From Luteirhabdus pelagi (GTDB taxonomy: Bacteria > Bacteroidota > Bacteroidia > Flavobacteriales > Flavobacteriaceae), in assembly GCF_016827595.1 (NCBI RefSeq), contig NZ_JAECMS010000002.1, positions 434,001 through 498,000 of the forward strand: a DNA stretch of 64,000 nt. The letters are read 5' to 3'. The translations under genes were made by a program, and so were the position numbers. Every line of letters starts with the position of its first letter. Positions within the stretch are counted from its first letter, which is position 1. The notes beneath the pieces are model-generated. The model searched no databases. It saw nothing but the letters and a program-made list of their open reading frames with translations, and was not told where the DNA came from. This document shows positions 1-6,686 of the stretch, in pieces.

Positions 1-25
1 AGTCAGCTATCAACGTTATTAAGTC

Positions 26-691
26 CTAAAAATAGAAGACAGCTGATACTGTAAGCAAACTGGCATGTCCTTCAAAATCGACGTCCTCTGATAATTCTTT
101 ATCGTTAAGACCCTTGAGGGTATTGGTTACACCGTATTGGTAATGCGCGCCCAATCTAAAATCTTCGAACCCGGCGGTGATGCCACCTAGTACATGAAAA
201 TTTACTTGGCTGATATCCTCAATTTCACTTGCGTTCAAGGTAGTATAGCCATCGATGATATACTCATCATAGCGATCGCTATCCAACTTCATCTTACCAT
301 TCACCTGAAGAATAGGCCCCACTTCAATACTCAAGTGATGCTTAATGATATTGATACTGGGGAGAAAATTTAATTGCACCCCTTGAATCGTATACCCCAT
401 TTTTTGAGAATCGGTTCCCACAAGATTATTTCCTGCGATGGAAAGCTTATGATTGTAGAAATTGATACCGTAAATGAGATCGAAATTGCCACGGAATGAT
501 CCGCGTGTTGTAAACCCAACCATAAATCCTGTTCCAGCCTCTGTTTTCAGCTCATCAGATTGGATGTCGAAAAAGGTAACGCCTCCATTTATTCCCAATC
601 GATTGTACTCATCAAAGTTTCGTTGGGAGAAAACAGTTAGGCTGATTAAAGAGAATAATGTAACGAAAAATAGGTTTCTTGGACATATCAT
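26..691 (-). CDS. Outer membrane beta-barrel protein (PorT-like)
   Basis: About 221 aa. The N-terminus has a hydrophobic signal peptide (ILE/LEU/PHE-rich, ending near VFSQ), followed by alternating short strands and a C-terminal ...VSAVFYF end with a terminal Phe, which is typical of outer membrane barrels. The repeated LGINGGVTFF / GFMVGF / GLNFYN-like strands resemble the small PorT-type barrel proteins common in Bacteroidota. A TTG seven codons upstream could extend the frame, but the ATG at 691 gives a cleaner signal peptide. It is transcribed divergently from the SPFH gene. The specific role is unknown; the family assignment rests on pattern only. Confidence 0.72.
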   Translation of the reverse strand: MICPRNLFFVTLFSLISLTVFSQRNFDEYNRLGINGGVTFFDIQSDELKTEAGTGFMVGFTTRGSFRGNFDLIYGINFYNHKLSIAGNNLVGTDSQKMGYTIQGVQLNFLPSINIIKHHLSIEVGPILQVNGKMKLDSDRYDEYIIDGYTTLNASEIEDISQVNFHVLGGITAGFEDFRLGAHYQYGVTNTLKGLNDKELSEDVDFEGHASLLTVSAVFYF

Positions 692-767
692 AGTGACGTA
701 ATAACGGTTCAAAAATACCTTTATTTTCGTATCTTCAACTGTTTTTAATCCTTAATCGCAACTTATC

Positions 768-1766
768 ATGGGAGGTCTATTATTACTGATTCCATTTATT
801 ATCCTCGGATTCATCATCTTGATTTCTGGGGTATTCACGGTTCGTCAACAAACAGCAGCTATTATCGAGCGCTTTGGAAAATTCCAAAGTATCCGTCAAT
901 CGGGACTTCATTTTAAGATTCCGGTCTTCGACCGAATCCCTGGTCGCATCAACTTAAAAATTCAGCAATTGGATGTACTTGTAGAGACCAAAACAAAAGA
1001 TGATGTGTTTGTACGATTGAAGATTTCCGTTCAGTTTCAAGTAATTCGAACCAAGATTTATGATGCCTTCTACAAGCTTCAAAGTCCGCAGGACCAAATT
1101 ACCAGCTATGTGTTCGATGTAGTTCGTGCCGAGGTGCCGAAGATGAAATTGGATGATGTTTTTGAACGCAAGGATGACATCGCGATTGCGGTAAAAGCTG
1201 AATTGAACGATGCCATGTTGGAATATGGATATGACATTATTAAAACGCTTGTAACCGATATCGATCCTGATGTCCAGGTGAAGGCTGCCATGAACCGAAT
1301 TAATGCCTCAGAACGTGAAAAAGTGGCGGCTGAATATGAAGCCGAGGCCGAACGTATTAAGATCGTAGCAAAGGCTCGGGCAGAGGCGGAAAGCAAGCGA
1401 TTACAAGGACAGGGTATTGCCGATCAACGACGCGAGATTGCGCGTGGGTTGGAGGAAAGCGTGGATGTTTTGAACAATGTCGGCATTAATTCGCAAGAAG
1501 CTTCTGCATTGATTGTTGTAACGCAACATTATGATACATTACAAAGCATCGGGGAAGAAACCGATACAAATTTGATTTTGTTACCGAATTCACCTCAAGC
1601 TGGAAGCGATATGTTGAACAACATGATTGCATCGTTTGTAGCCAGCAACAAGATTGGTGAAGAAATGCGTAAGAAAAATGAGGCGAACAAACTTGGATCT
1701 AGTTCAAAACGCTCAAGTAGAAGAAAATCTTCATCTAGCGAAGATGATACGGATGTAACGTTTTAA
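768..1766 (+). CDS. SPFH/Band 7 (stomatin-like) membrane protein
   Basis: 332 aa. One N-terminal membrane helix (about residues 3-25) is followed by a Band 7 domain with VRQQTAAIIERFGKF and LDVLVETKTKDDVFV, then an Ala/Glu-rich coiled coil (about 195-235). This is the order seen in stomatin / QmcA-type proteins, which form membrane-bound oligomers and scaffold microdomains or modulate proteases. The last 25 residues are a Ser/Arg/Lys-rich tail ending in an acidic stretch, which the core family does not need. It appears monocistronic: a strong terminator lies 28 bp after the stop. No NfeD partner is seen next to it. Confidence 0.88.
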   Translation: MGGLLLLIPFIILGFIILISGVFTVRQQTAAIIERFGKFQSIRQSGLHFKIPVFDRIPGRINLKIQQLDVLVETKTKDDVFVRLKISVQFQVIRTKIYDAFYKLQSPQDQITSYVFDVVRAEVPKMKLDDVFERKDDIAIAVKAELNDAMLEYGYDIIKTLVTDIDPDVQVKAAMNRINASEREKVAAEYEAEAERIKIVAKARAEAESKRLQGQGIADQRREIARGLEESVDVLNNVGINSQEASALIVVTQHYDTLQSIGEETDTNLILLPNSPQAGSDMLNNMIASFVASNKIGEEMRKKNEANKLGSSSKRSSRRKSSSSEDDTDVTF

Positions 1767-1793
1767 TCAAATCAGCTTTACACCTGAAATAAA

Positions 1794-1827
1794 AAAACGC
1801 CCGAATATAATTCTACTCGGGCGTTTT
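1794..1827. terminator. Bidirectional terminator
   Basis: An 11-bp perfect stem (AAAACGCCCGA at 1794-1804, TCGGGCGTTTT at 1817-1827) has a 12-nt loop and A/T runs on both sides. It lies between two convergent genes and can serve both. Confidence 0.85.
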
Positions 1828-1846
1828 GTTTGGTTGGTAGCCGTAT

Positions 1847-2083
1847 TTAGTCGTGAATGTCTTCTTTTTTAACTTTCTTCATCCCGATAAGCTTATCGAC
1901 TGCTTTCAAGATAAACGCTTTTTTCGCAATAGAACCGATGATATTAGTCACAATTCCTAACGGACTAAGCGTTTCCTTCGTTTCATTCAACGTCAGTTTC
2001 ACTTCTTCCTTATTGATTTGCGATTGCAGTTTTAAATAACGAAGATCGCGATCTATTTCATCAAAATTGGTATAGATTCTCAT
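1847..2083 (-). CDS. Small conserved protein of the YtxH/holin-X operon (DUF6327-like)
   Basis: 78 aa and highly charged, beginning MRIYTNFDEIDRDLRYLKLQ, with a helical middle and a Lys-rich end. It is the last gene of a three-gene leftward operon; its ATG overlaps the stop of the holin-X gene (ATGA, 2080-2083). Small proteins with this opening (tyr/phe-x-x-Glu-Ile-x-x-Asp-Leu) go with the same two partners in other Flavobacteriia and, as far as I recall, are filed as DUF6327. One weakly hydrophobic segment (about residues 45-60) could touch the membrane. Function unknown. Confidence 0.75.
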   Translation of the reverse strand: MRIYTNFDEIDRDLRYLKLQSQINKEEVKLTLNETKETLSPLGIVTNIIGSIAKKAFILKAVDKLIGMKKVKKEDIHD

Positions 2084-2499
2084 ACTTCTGGATTTTCATG
2101 TTTCTGAATAACGGTTTCCGTTGCTTGCTCTTTCGGAGAATGTTCATCGTCATCGTCGAATACCTGCTTAGAAAACTTGATAAGCATATACTTTTCAATT
2201 TCCTTTCGTCCGAAAATTAATATGAGCAATAATACAACAAAGTAAAAACCTGCCACGATAAAATATCCTGCGGCTCTATTATCCATCGCCTCACCAATCC
2301 AAATGGCTACACCAATTGATAAAAAGGCAAGAACCATAAGTATAATACTTCCAATCACTAATAAATTTACCAGTGATATGGCGCCTTTCATAGAGGATTT
2401 AAAAAGGCGGAGTTTATAATACTCCGCCATGTTCTCTATATACTCTTGAGTCTTATCTGTGGCTTTTTGAATGTTCTCTGTAAGACTTCCAAATGCCAT
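2080..2499 (-). CDS. Phage holin family protein (Holin-X, superfamily III)
   Basis: 139 aa with two strong membrane helices (about residues 43-72 and 80-103) between a basic amphipathic N-terminus and an acidic, soluble C-terminus. This topology is that of the Actinobacterial Holin-X family, which is chromosomal and widespread and is not a sign of a prophage. It is the middle gene of the operon, 1 nt downstream of the YtxH gene and overlapping the next gene by 4 nt. The three proteins probably act together at the cell envelope, often under stress; that role is inferred from context. Confidence 0.8.
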   Translation of the reverse strand: MAFGSLTENIQKATDKTQEYIENMAEYYKLRLFKSSMKGAISLVNLLVIGSIILMVLAFLSIGVAIWIGEAMDNRAAGYFIVAGFYFVVLLLILIFGRKEIEKYMLIKFSKQVFDDDDEHSPKEQATETVIQKHENPEV

Positions 2500-2500
2500 C

Positions 2501-2878
2501 TTATGAAGTTACTTTTTTCGCTTGTGTTTTTACTTGTGCTTCTTTTGTTTCTTTTTGAAGCTTAGCATTTTGCTTGCGAAGTGCTTCTAGCTTATCTTCC
2601 ATTGCCAATAAGATATCATCAGCTTTATAGCTAGCAGAAGAAAGTGTTTCTTCTAACTTTGTTTCAAAGTTTAAACGCGCTTTTTGAGCTTTTTCATTAA
2701 GGTTGCTAGACGTCTCTTGAACCTGTTTGTTCAATTTCTTACGAGCTTTCTTAGCTTCCTTATCTAATTTAGCACGTGTTGTTGAACCTTTATCGGGAGC
2801 ATAAAGAATTCCGATTCCTGCTCCGATTGCAGCACCTGTAAGTAGTGCTAATAATGTTTGTCCTGTGTTAGATGCCAT
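2501..2878 (-). CDS. YtxH domain protein
   Basis: 125 aa. A glycine-rich membrane helix at the N-terminus (LLALLTGAAIGAGIGILYAP, about residues 8-27) is followed by DKGSTTR and then an almost wholly helical Lys/Glu/Ala segment to the end. This is the YtxH architecture (general stress / gas-vesicle-like). The ATG at 2878 is preferred to the TTG two codons upstream. It is the first gene of the operon with Holin-X and the 78-aa protein. About 200 bp of upstream DNA is free of genes and probably holds the promoter. Confidence 0.85.
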   Translation of the reverse strand: MASNTGQTLLALLTGAAIGAGIGILYAPDKGSTTRAKLDKEAKKARKKLNKQVQETSSNLNEKAQKARLNFETKLEETLSSASYKADDILLAMEDKLEALRKQNAKLQKETKEAQVKTQAKKVTS

Positions 2879-3025
2879 GTTCAATATGGTTTTAGTTGTT
2901 AATTTCTGTTTGTCCTACAAAGTTAGTTTGAAAGCCTTCTTTTCGCTGTTAATAACCGGTTAATAGTTGATTTCCAAGCTATAAAATTATCTTAAAACGA
3001 AAATTGTTTTGCCAAATTCCCTTAA

Positions 3026-3052
3026 ATAAAAAGGAAGGCCAATTAGCCTTCC
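3026..3052 (-). terminator. Terminator of glnS
   Basis: Read leftward, the stem GGAAGGC / GCCTTCC (3033-3052) is followed by a T-rich tract. It lies 28 bp after the glnS stop. Confidence 0.75.
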
Positions 3053-3079
3053 CCCTATTAGTTGTTTTAAAGTGAATTG

Positions 3080-4759
3080 TTAGTCCTTCAACTTCGCCCA
3101 GGAATCGCGAAGCGGAACGGTTCTGTTGAAGATTACCGCTTCTGGTGAAGATTCTTTATCGATCACAAAATATCCTAACCGTTGAAACTGAACATTATCG
3201 CCTTCCTTCAAGTCTTTCACACTTGGTTCGGCTGCCGCACGAACAATTTGAAGGGAGTTCGGATTCAGGAATTCCATAAAATCCTTTTCCTTATCCCCAT
3301 CGGGCGCTGGAACCGTAAACAATCGATCGTATAGTCGAACTTCCGCAGGAACGGCATGGGGTACAGAAACCCAATGTAATGTTCCTTTCACCTTACGCTG
3401 CGAAGCTTCGGTACCGCTTCCGCTTTTACTTTCAGGATCGTAGGTACACTGAATTTCAGTTATGTTCCCTTCACTGTCTTTAGTACAGCTTTCGGCCTTT
3501 ATGATGTATGCATTTTTCAGGCGTACTTCCTTTCCGATTTTCAACCGGAAAAACTTGCGATTCGCCTCTTCACGAAAATCCTCCTTTTCAATATAAAGTT
3601 CTCTTGAAAAAGGTACTTCGCGATAGCCGGCGCTTTCATCTTCCTGATTATTTTCAGCCTCTAACCATTCCTCTTTCCCTTCAGGATAATTTGTTATGAC
3701 CACTTTCACTGGATCCAGCACTGCCATGATCCTAGGTGCTTTTTTATTCAGATCTTCCCGAACATTGAATTCCAAATGGGAAACGTCAATCATATTCTCG
3801 CGTTTTCCAACACCAATGCTATCGGCAAAATTTCGAATGCTGTCGGGTGTGTACCCTCTTCTTCTTAAACCAGAAATAGTCGGCATTCGAGGATCGTCCC
3901 ATCCGGTCACGACGCCTTCTTCCACCAACTTGGCCAATTTTCGTTTACTCACAACGGTATGGCTCAAGTTTCTGCGGGCAAACTCACGCTGTTTTGGACG
4001 TAATTTTTTATCGTCGTATAGTTGGTCTAAAAACCAATCATATAATTCACGATGTGGCAAAAACTCTAAGGTACATAGCGAATGGCTTACTTGTTCCAAA
4101 TAATCGCTTTGTCCATGCGCCCAATCGTACATAGGATAGATTTTCCAATTACTTCCCGTACGGTGGTGTGCTTTGTTCACCACACGATACATCACTGGGT
4201 CTCGCATGAGCATGTTTCCTGAAGCCATGTCTATCTTGGCGCGCAATACATGTTCCCCTTCCTTCACTTCGCCATTCTTCATCTTTTCGAAAAGGGCGAG
4301 ACTTTCTTCTACCGGTCTGTTTCGGAACGGACTTTCAATACCGGGTTCATTTGGCGTTCCTTTCTGTTCGGCAATTAAGATAGACGTCTGGGAATCCACA
4401 TACGCCTTCCCATCTTTAATTAGCTGTACGGCCCAATCGTATAACTGTTGAAAATAGTCGGATGCGTAGCATTCTTCTGCCCATTCAAATCCGAGCCATT
4501 CGATGTCGCGCTTTATGGCATCTACGAATTCTTGTTCCTCCTTAGTAGGATTGGTATCGTCGAAACGAAGATTTACGGGTGCTTTATAGCGTTCGCCTAA
4601 ACCGAAATTCAGGCAAATGGAAGAGGCATGACCGATATGCAAATACCCATTCGGTTCGGGTGGAAATCGAAATTTTAATTCCTCTTGTTTATAGCCTGCC
4701 TTTAGGTCGTCTTCAACAATATGTTCTATAAAATGTAAGGGTGCTTCTTCTTTTGCCAT
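3080..4759 (-). CDS. glnS: Glutamine--tRNA ligase
   Basis: 559 aa, a class I aminoacyl-tRNA synthetase that charges tRNA-Gln in the cytoplasm. The HIGH motif is at residues 41-44 (PPEPNGYLHIGHA) and the KMSKS equivalent is VVSKRKL at 269-275, the form typical of GlnRS rather than GluRS. The C-terminal part (from about 340) is the two-barrel anticodon-binding domain, including PHAVPAEVRLYDRLF. Full length compared with E. coli GlnRS (about 554 aa). Its presence implies direct glutaminylation. It stands alone, with a TAAATTTG -7 box upstream and its own terminator. Confidence 0.97.
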   Translation of the reverse strand: MAKEEAPLHFIEHIVEDDLKAGYKQEELKFRFPPEPNGYLHIGHASSICLNFGLGERYKAPVNLRFDDTNPTKEEQEFVDAIKRDIEWLGFEWAEECYASDYFQQLYDWAVQLIKDGKAYVDSQTSILIAEQKGTPNEPGIESPFRNRPVEESLALFEKMKNGEVKEGEHVLRAKIDMASGNMLMRDPVMYRVVNKAHHRTGSNWKIYPMYDWAHGQSDYLEQVSHSLCTLEFLPHRELYDWFLDQLYDDKKLRPKQREFARRNLSHTVVSKRKLAKLVEEGVVTGWDDPRMPTISGLRRRGYTPDSIRNFADSIGVGKRENMIDVSHLEFNVREDLNKKAPRIMAVLDPVKVVITNYPEGKEEWLEAENNQEDESAGYREVPFSRELYIEKEDFREEANRKFFRLKIGKEVRLKNAYIIKAESCTKDSEGNITEIQCTYDPESKSGSGTEASQRKVKGTLHWVSVPHAVPAEVRLYDRLFTVPAPDGDKEKDFMEFLNPNSLQIVRAAAEPSVKDLKEGDNVQFQRLGYFVIDKESSPEAVIFNRTVPLRDSWAKLKD

Positions 4760-4776
4760 AGTGTTTTAAATAAGCG

Positions 4777-4784
4777 CAAATTTA
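4777..4784 (-). promoter_or_regulatory. -7 promoter box of glnS
   Basis: TAAATTTG on the minus strand, 17 nt before the ATG, matches the Bacteroidetes -7 consensus TAnnTTTG. Confidence 0.6.
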
Positions 4785-4916
4785 TCAAAAATAATACGGG
4801 AATTTCAGTGTAAAGCTACTGAAAACAAATCAATAGTGATGTGAATGTATGTGGCATTTCCATTATGGATAATCGACAGATGATTTCAAACCTTAAACCG
4901 TTCAAAAAGATTACAG

Positions 4917-4924
4917 TATCTTCG
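4917..4924 (+). promoter_or_regulatory. -7 promoter box of folB (sets the start)
   Basis: TATCTTCG, one mismatch from TAnnTTTG. It lies 15 nt before the GTG at 4940 and downstream of the ATG codons at 4841-4880, so those upstream starts would not be on the transcript. Confidence 0.55.
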
Positions 4925-4939
4925 CAAAAAAAATACATA

Positions 4940-5296
4940 GTGTCTATCATAAAGCTTAAAAACATTCGGATTTTTGCCAATCATGGATGTTTAACAGAAG
5001 AAGAAAAAATAGGAAGCGATTATCTGGTGAATATCAAGGTATCCGCCGATTTATCGAAAGCTGCCAATACAGATAGTCTTTCCGATACCGTCGATTATGT
5101 TCACTTGAATAAAATCGTAAAACGTGAAATGGCCATTCGCTCCAAACTACTGGAACACGTAGGCCAACGCATTATCGATGCTGTTTTTGATGAAATCGAT
5201 TTGGTGAAGGAGGTTCAGGTAACGGTAGCGAAGGTGAATCCACCGATTGGAGGAGATGTTGCCGAAGTAAGCGTTACAATGAGTGGAAAACGCTAA
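4940..5296 (+). CDS. folB: Dihydroneopterin aldolase
   Basis: 118 aa from a GTG start. FolB cleaves 7,8-dihydroneopterin to 6-hydroxymethyl-dihydropterin in folate synthesis. Visible landmarks: IRIFANHGCLTEEEKIG near the N-terminus, DTVDYVHLNKIV, LLEHVGQRIID and the C-terminal KVNPPIGGDVAEV, which includes the conserved catalytic-site Lys. The frame is open back to an ATG at 4841, but the extra 33 residues have no place in the family (usual length about 118-122 aa) and lie upstream of the likely promoter. It is followed at once by tRNA-Cys. Confidence 0.92.
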   Translation: MSIIKLKNIRIFANHGCLTEEEKIGSDYLVNIKVSADLSKAANTDSLSDTVDYVHLNKIVKREMAIRSKLLEHVGQRIIDAVFDEIDLVKEVQVTVAKVNPPIGGDVAEVSVTMSGKR

Positions 5297-5354
5297 AAAG
5301 CGCTTCTTTTTTCCATTTTTATAGCATAAAACTTTATATTTGCCGTCTGCAAAG

Positions 5355-5425
5355 GGCATCGTGGCCGAGTGGCTAGGCAGAGGTCTGCAAAACCTTGTAC
5401 AGCGGTTCGAATCCGCTCGATGCCT
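5355..5425 (+). tRNA. tRNA-Cys (GCA)
   Basis: 71 nt. The acceptor stem GGCATCG / CGATGCC, D-arm, anticodon arm GAGGT-CTGCAAA-ACCTT and T-arm AGCGG-TTCGAAT-CCGCT all pair. The anticodon is GCA and the discriminator base is U, as expected for Cys. The 3' CCA is not encoded. Confidence 0.96.
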
Positions 5426-5432
5426 CTAAGAT

Positions 5433-5470
5433 AATCCTCATGGGTTTAAAAACCTGTGAGGATTTTTTAT
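5433..5470 (+). terminator. Terminator of tRNA-Cys
   Basis: A long two-part hairpin (AATCCTCA at 5433-5440 with TGAGGATT at 5457-5464, and inner GGTTT/AAACC) is followed by TTTTTAT. It overlaps an ATG at 5440, which argues against that ATG as the start of the next gene. Confidence 0.85.
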
Positions 5471-5481
5471 ATCTTGGGAAT

Positions 5482-5913
5482 GTGACAAAAACTCTTTACT
5501 TTTTATTAATCTTGATTCCCTTTATCGGGTTTGGTCAGGATGAATCATTTGCTGGAACGTACGAAAGACATGTGGAGACTCCAGAGGGATCTATACTTCA
5601 TTATACCTTAGAGCTTACTACCGATGGTAGCTTTACCTTTCACTTTTATCGAAACGTAAACACCGCGCCAAAGGAAGAAAACTACTACGGACGTGGCCGT
5701 TGGCAGGTAGATGATTATAAAACCATCTCATTTTACCAGGATTCAGAACGCGATTTCAATGAAAAACATACCAAAAAGTTTACTGGTGGAAAAGCGCGTA
5801 GTAATCGAAAGTCGCCTCGCTACAAAGGCCCACGGGAAGAAACCGAAACGCTGCGGTTGTTTGGAGGAGACATTATAGAACAGGGATTGGAATTGACGAA
5901 AGTCTCGGAATAG
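5482..5913 (+). CDS. Hypothetical exported protein
   Basis: 143 aa from GTG. The first 20 residues (TKTLYFLLILIPFIGFGQ) form a signal peptide. The mature part starts with a beta-rich AGTYERHVETPEGSILHYTLELTTDGSF segment, like the small lipocalin-like or copper-resistance NlpE-like domains that begin with a GTY motif. The second half is basic (KKFTGGKARSNRKSPRYKG). An ATG at 5440 is in frame but lies within the tRNA terminator and would precede the signal peptide by 14 residues. No homologue recognised with certainty; function unknown. Confidence 0.7.
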   Translation: MTKTLYFLLILIPFIGFGQDESFAGTYERHVETPEGSILHYTLELTTDGSFTFHFYRNVNTAPKEENYYGRGRWQVDDYKTISFYQDSERDFNEKHTKKFTGGKARSNRKSPRYKGPREETETLRLFGGDIIEQGLELTKVSE

Positions 5914-5921
5914 CAATATTG

Positions 5922-5940
5922 AAACCTCAGAGGTTTTTTT
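5922..5940 (+). terminator. Short terminator
   Basis: AAACCTC-A-GAGGTTT is a perfect palindrome followed by a run of T. The stem is short (about 5 bp with a 5-nt loop), so it is weaker than the others. Confidence 0.5.
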
Positions 5941-5942
5941 AC

Positions 5943-6659
5943 TTACTCGGTTGGTTCTTCAACAGGCGGAATAGGTTTTTCTACCTTATGGCCTGGTTGC
6001 GGTATTCGTTCCAAACTCTCTTGAAACTGCTGTGGAAAAATGCCTTCCACCAATAGCAACACCCCAAATCCCGCAATCAATATACTAATCCATTTCTTCG
6101 TTTTTATTACGAATCGTGGTGTCATTCTACTTTTCAATCGCTTGGCAAGTGCTATTTTTAGCAAATCGGTACAGAAAAATACCACCAACACCGTAGTTAG
6201 GAATAAATAGACGCCATTTTCAGAGGTTGTGAGCGCATTTGCCATAATAATGGTACCAATCCATCCGGCGAGCACTCCGAAGTTCACAAAATTCAACAGA
6301 AAGCCTTTTAGAAATAGATTTCCAAGCTTCTTTTTCACTTCAACAGCATAATGTTCCCGAACAATCTTAAAAAAGGAACGATTGGTTCTTATATAAGAAA
6401 TAACACCGTACGCTATCAACACCACACCGCCGAAAATCAATAAACTAGGATCGCCCTTCACTCTTTCGAGTAAGGCACTGGTACTGAAATAAGCTACTAA
6501 AATGAAGATAATATCCGCGAAGATCGCCCCCAGATCGAAGAACAAACCGGCTTTAAAACCTTTGGTGATGCTCGTTTCAATAAGGGTAAAAAAAACAGGT
6601 CCTACAGCAAACGCCAATAGAAACCCATAAAAGGCAGCATATCCGATACCGTCAAACAT
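5943..6659 (-). CDS. LysE/RhtB family exporter
   Basis: 238 aa with about six membrane helices. The N-terminal FYGFLLAFAVGPVFFTLIETSITKGFKAG is the LysE-type signature (first helix with a conserved Gly-Pro), and an Asp-containing helix DLGAIFADIIFIL follows. Members export amino acids or small metabolites across the inner membrane. The substrate cannot be told from sequence. The C-terminus has a Pro/Glu-rich soluble tail (about 25 residues, PQPGHKVEKPIPPVEEPTE) beyond the last helix, an extension the family does not usually need. It ends 2 nt from the terminator of the convergent gene and lies just downstream of rnr. Confidence 0.85.
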   Translation of the reverse strand: MFDGIGYAAFYGFLLAFAVGPVFFTLIETSITKGFKAGLFFDLGAIFADIIFILVAYFSTSALLERVKGDPSLLIFGGVVLIAYGVISYIRTNRSFFKIVREHYAVEVKKKLGNLFLKGFLLNFVNFGVLAGWIGTIIMANALTTSENGVYLFLTTVLVVFFCTDLLKIALAKRLKSRMTPRFVIKTKKWISILIAGFGVLLLVEGIFPQQFQESLERIPQPGHKVEKPIPPVEEPTE

Positions 6660-6686
6660 AGAAACGTAAAAATACGAATTCCCTGC

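Noticed and set aside
2080-2499. Holin gene as a sign of a prophage
   Set aside because: It is a chromosomal Holin-X family member in a conserved operon; no other phage gene is in the window.
5395-5481. Upstream extension of the exported-protein gene into tRNA-Cys
   Set aside because: It would overlap the tRNA and its terminator, and the signal peptide starts at the later GTG.
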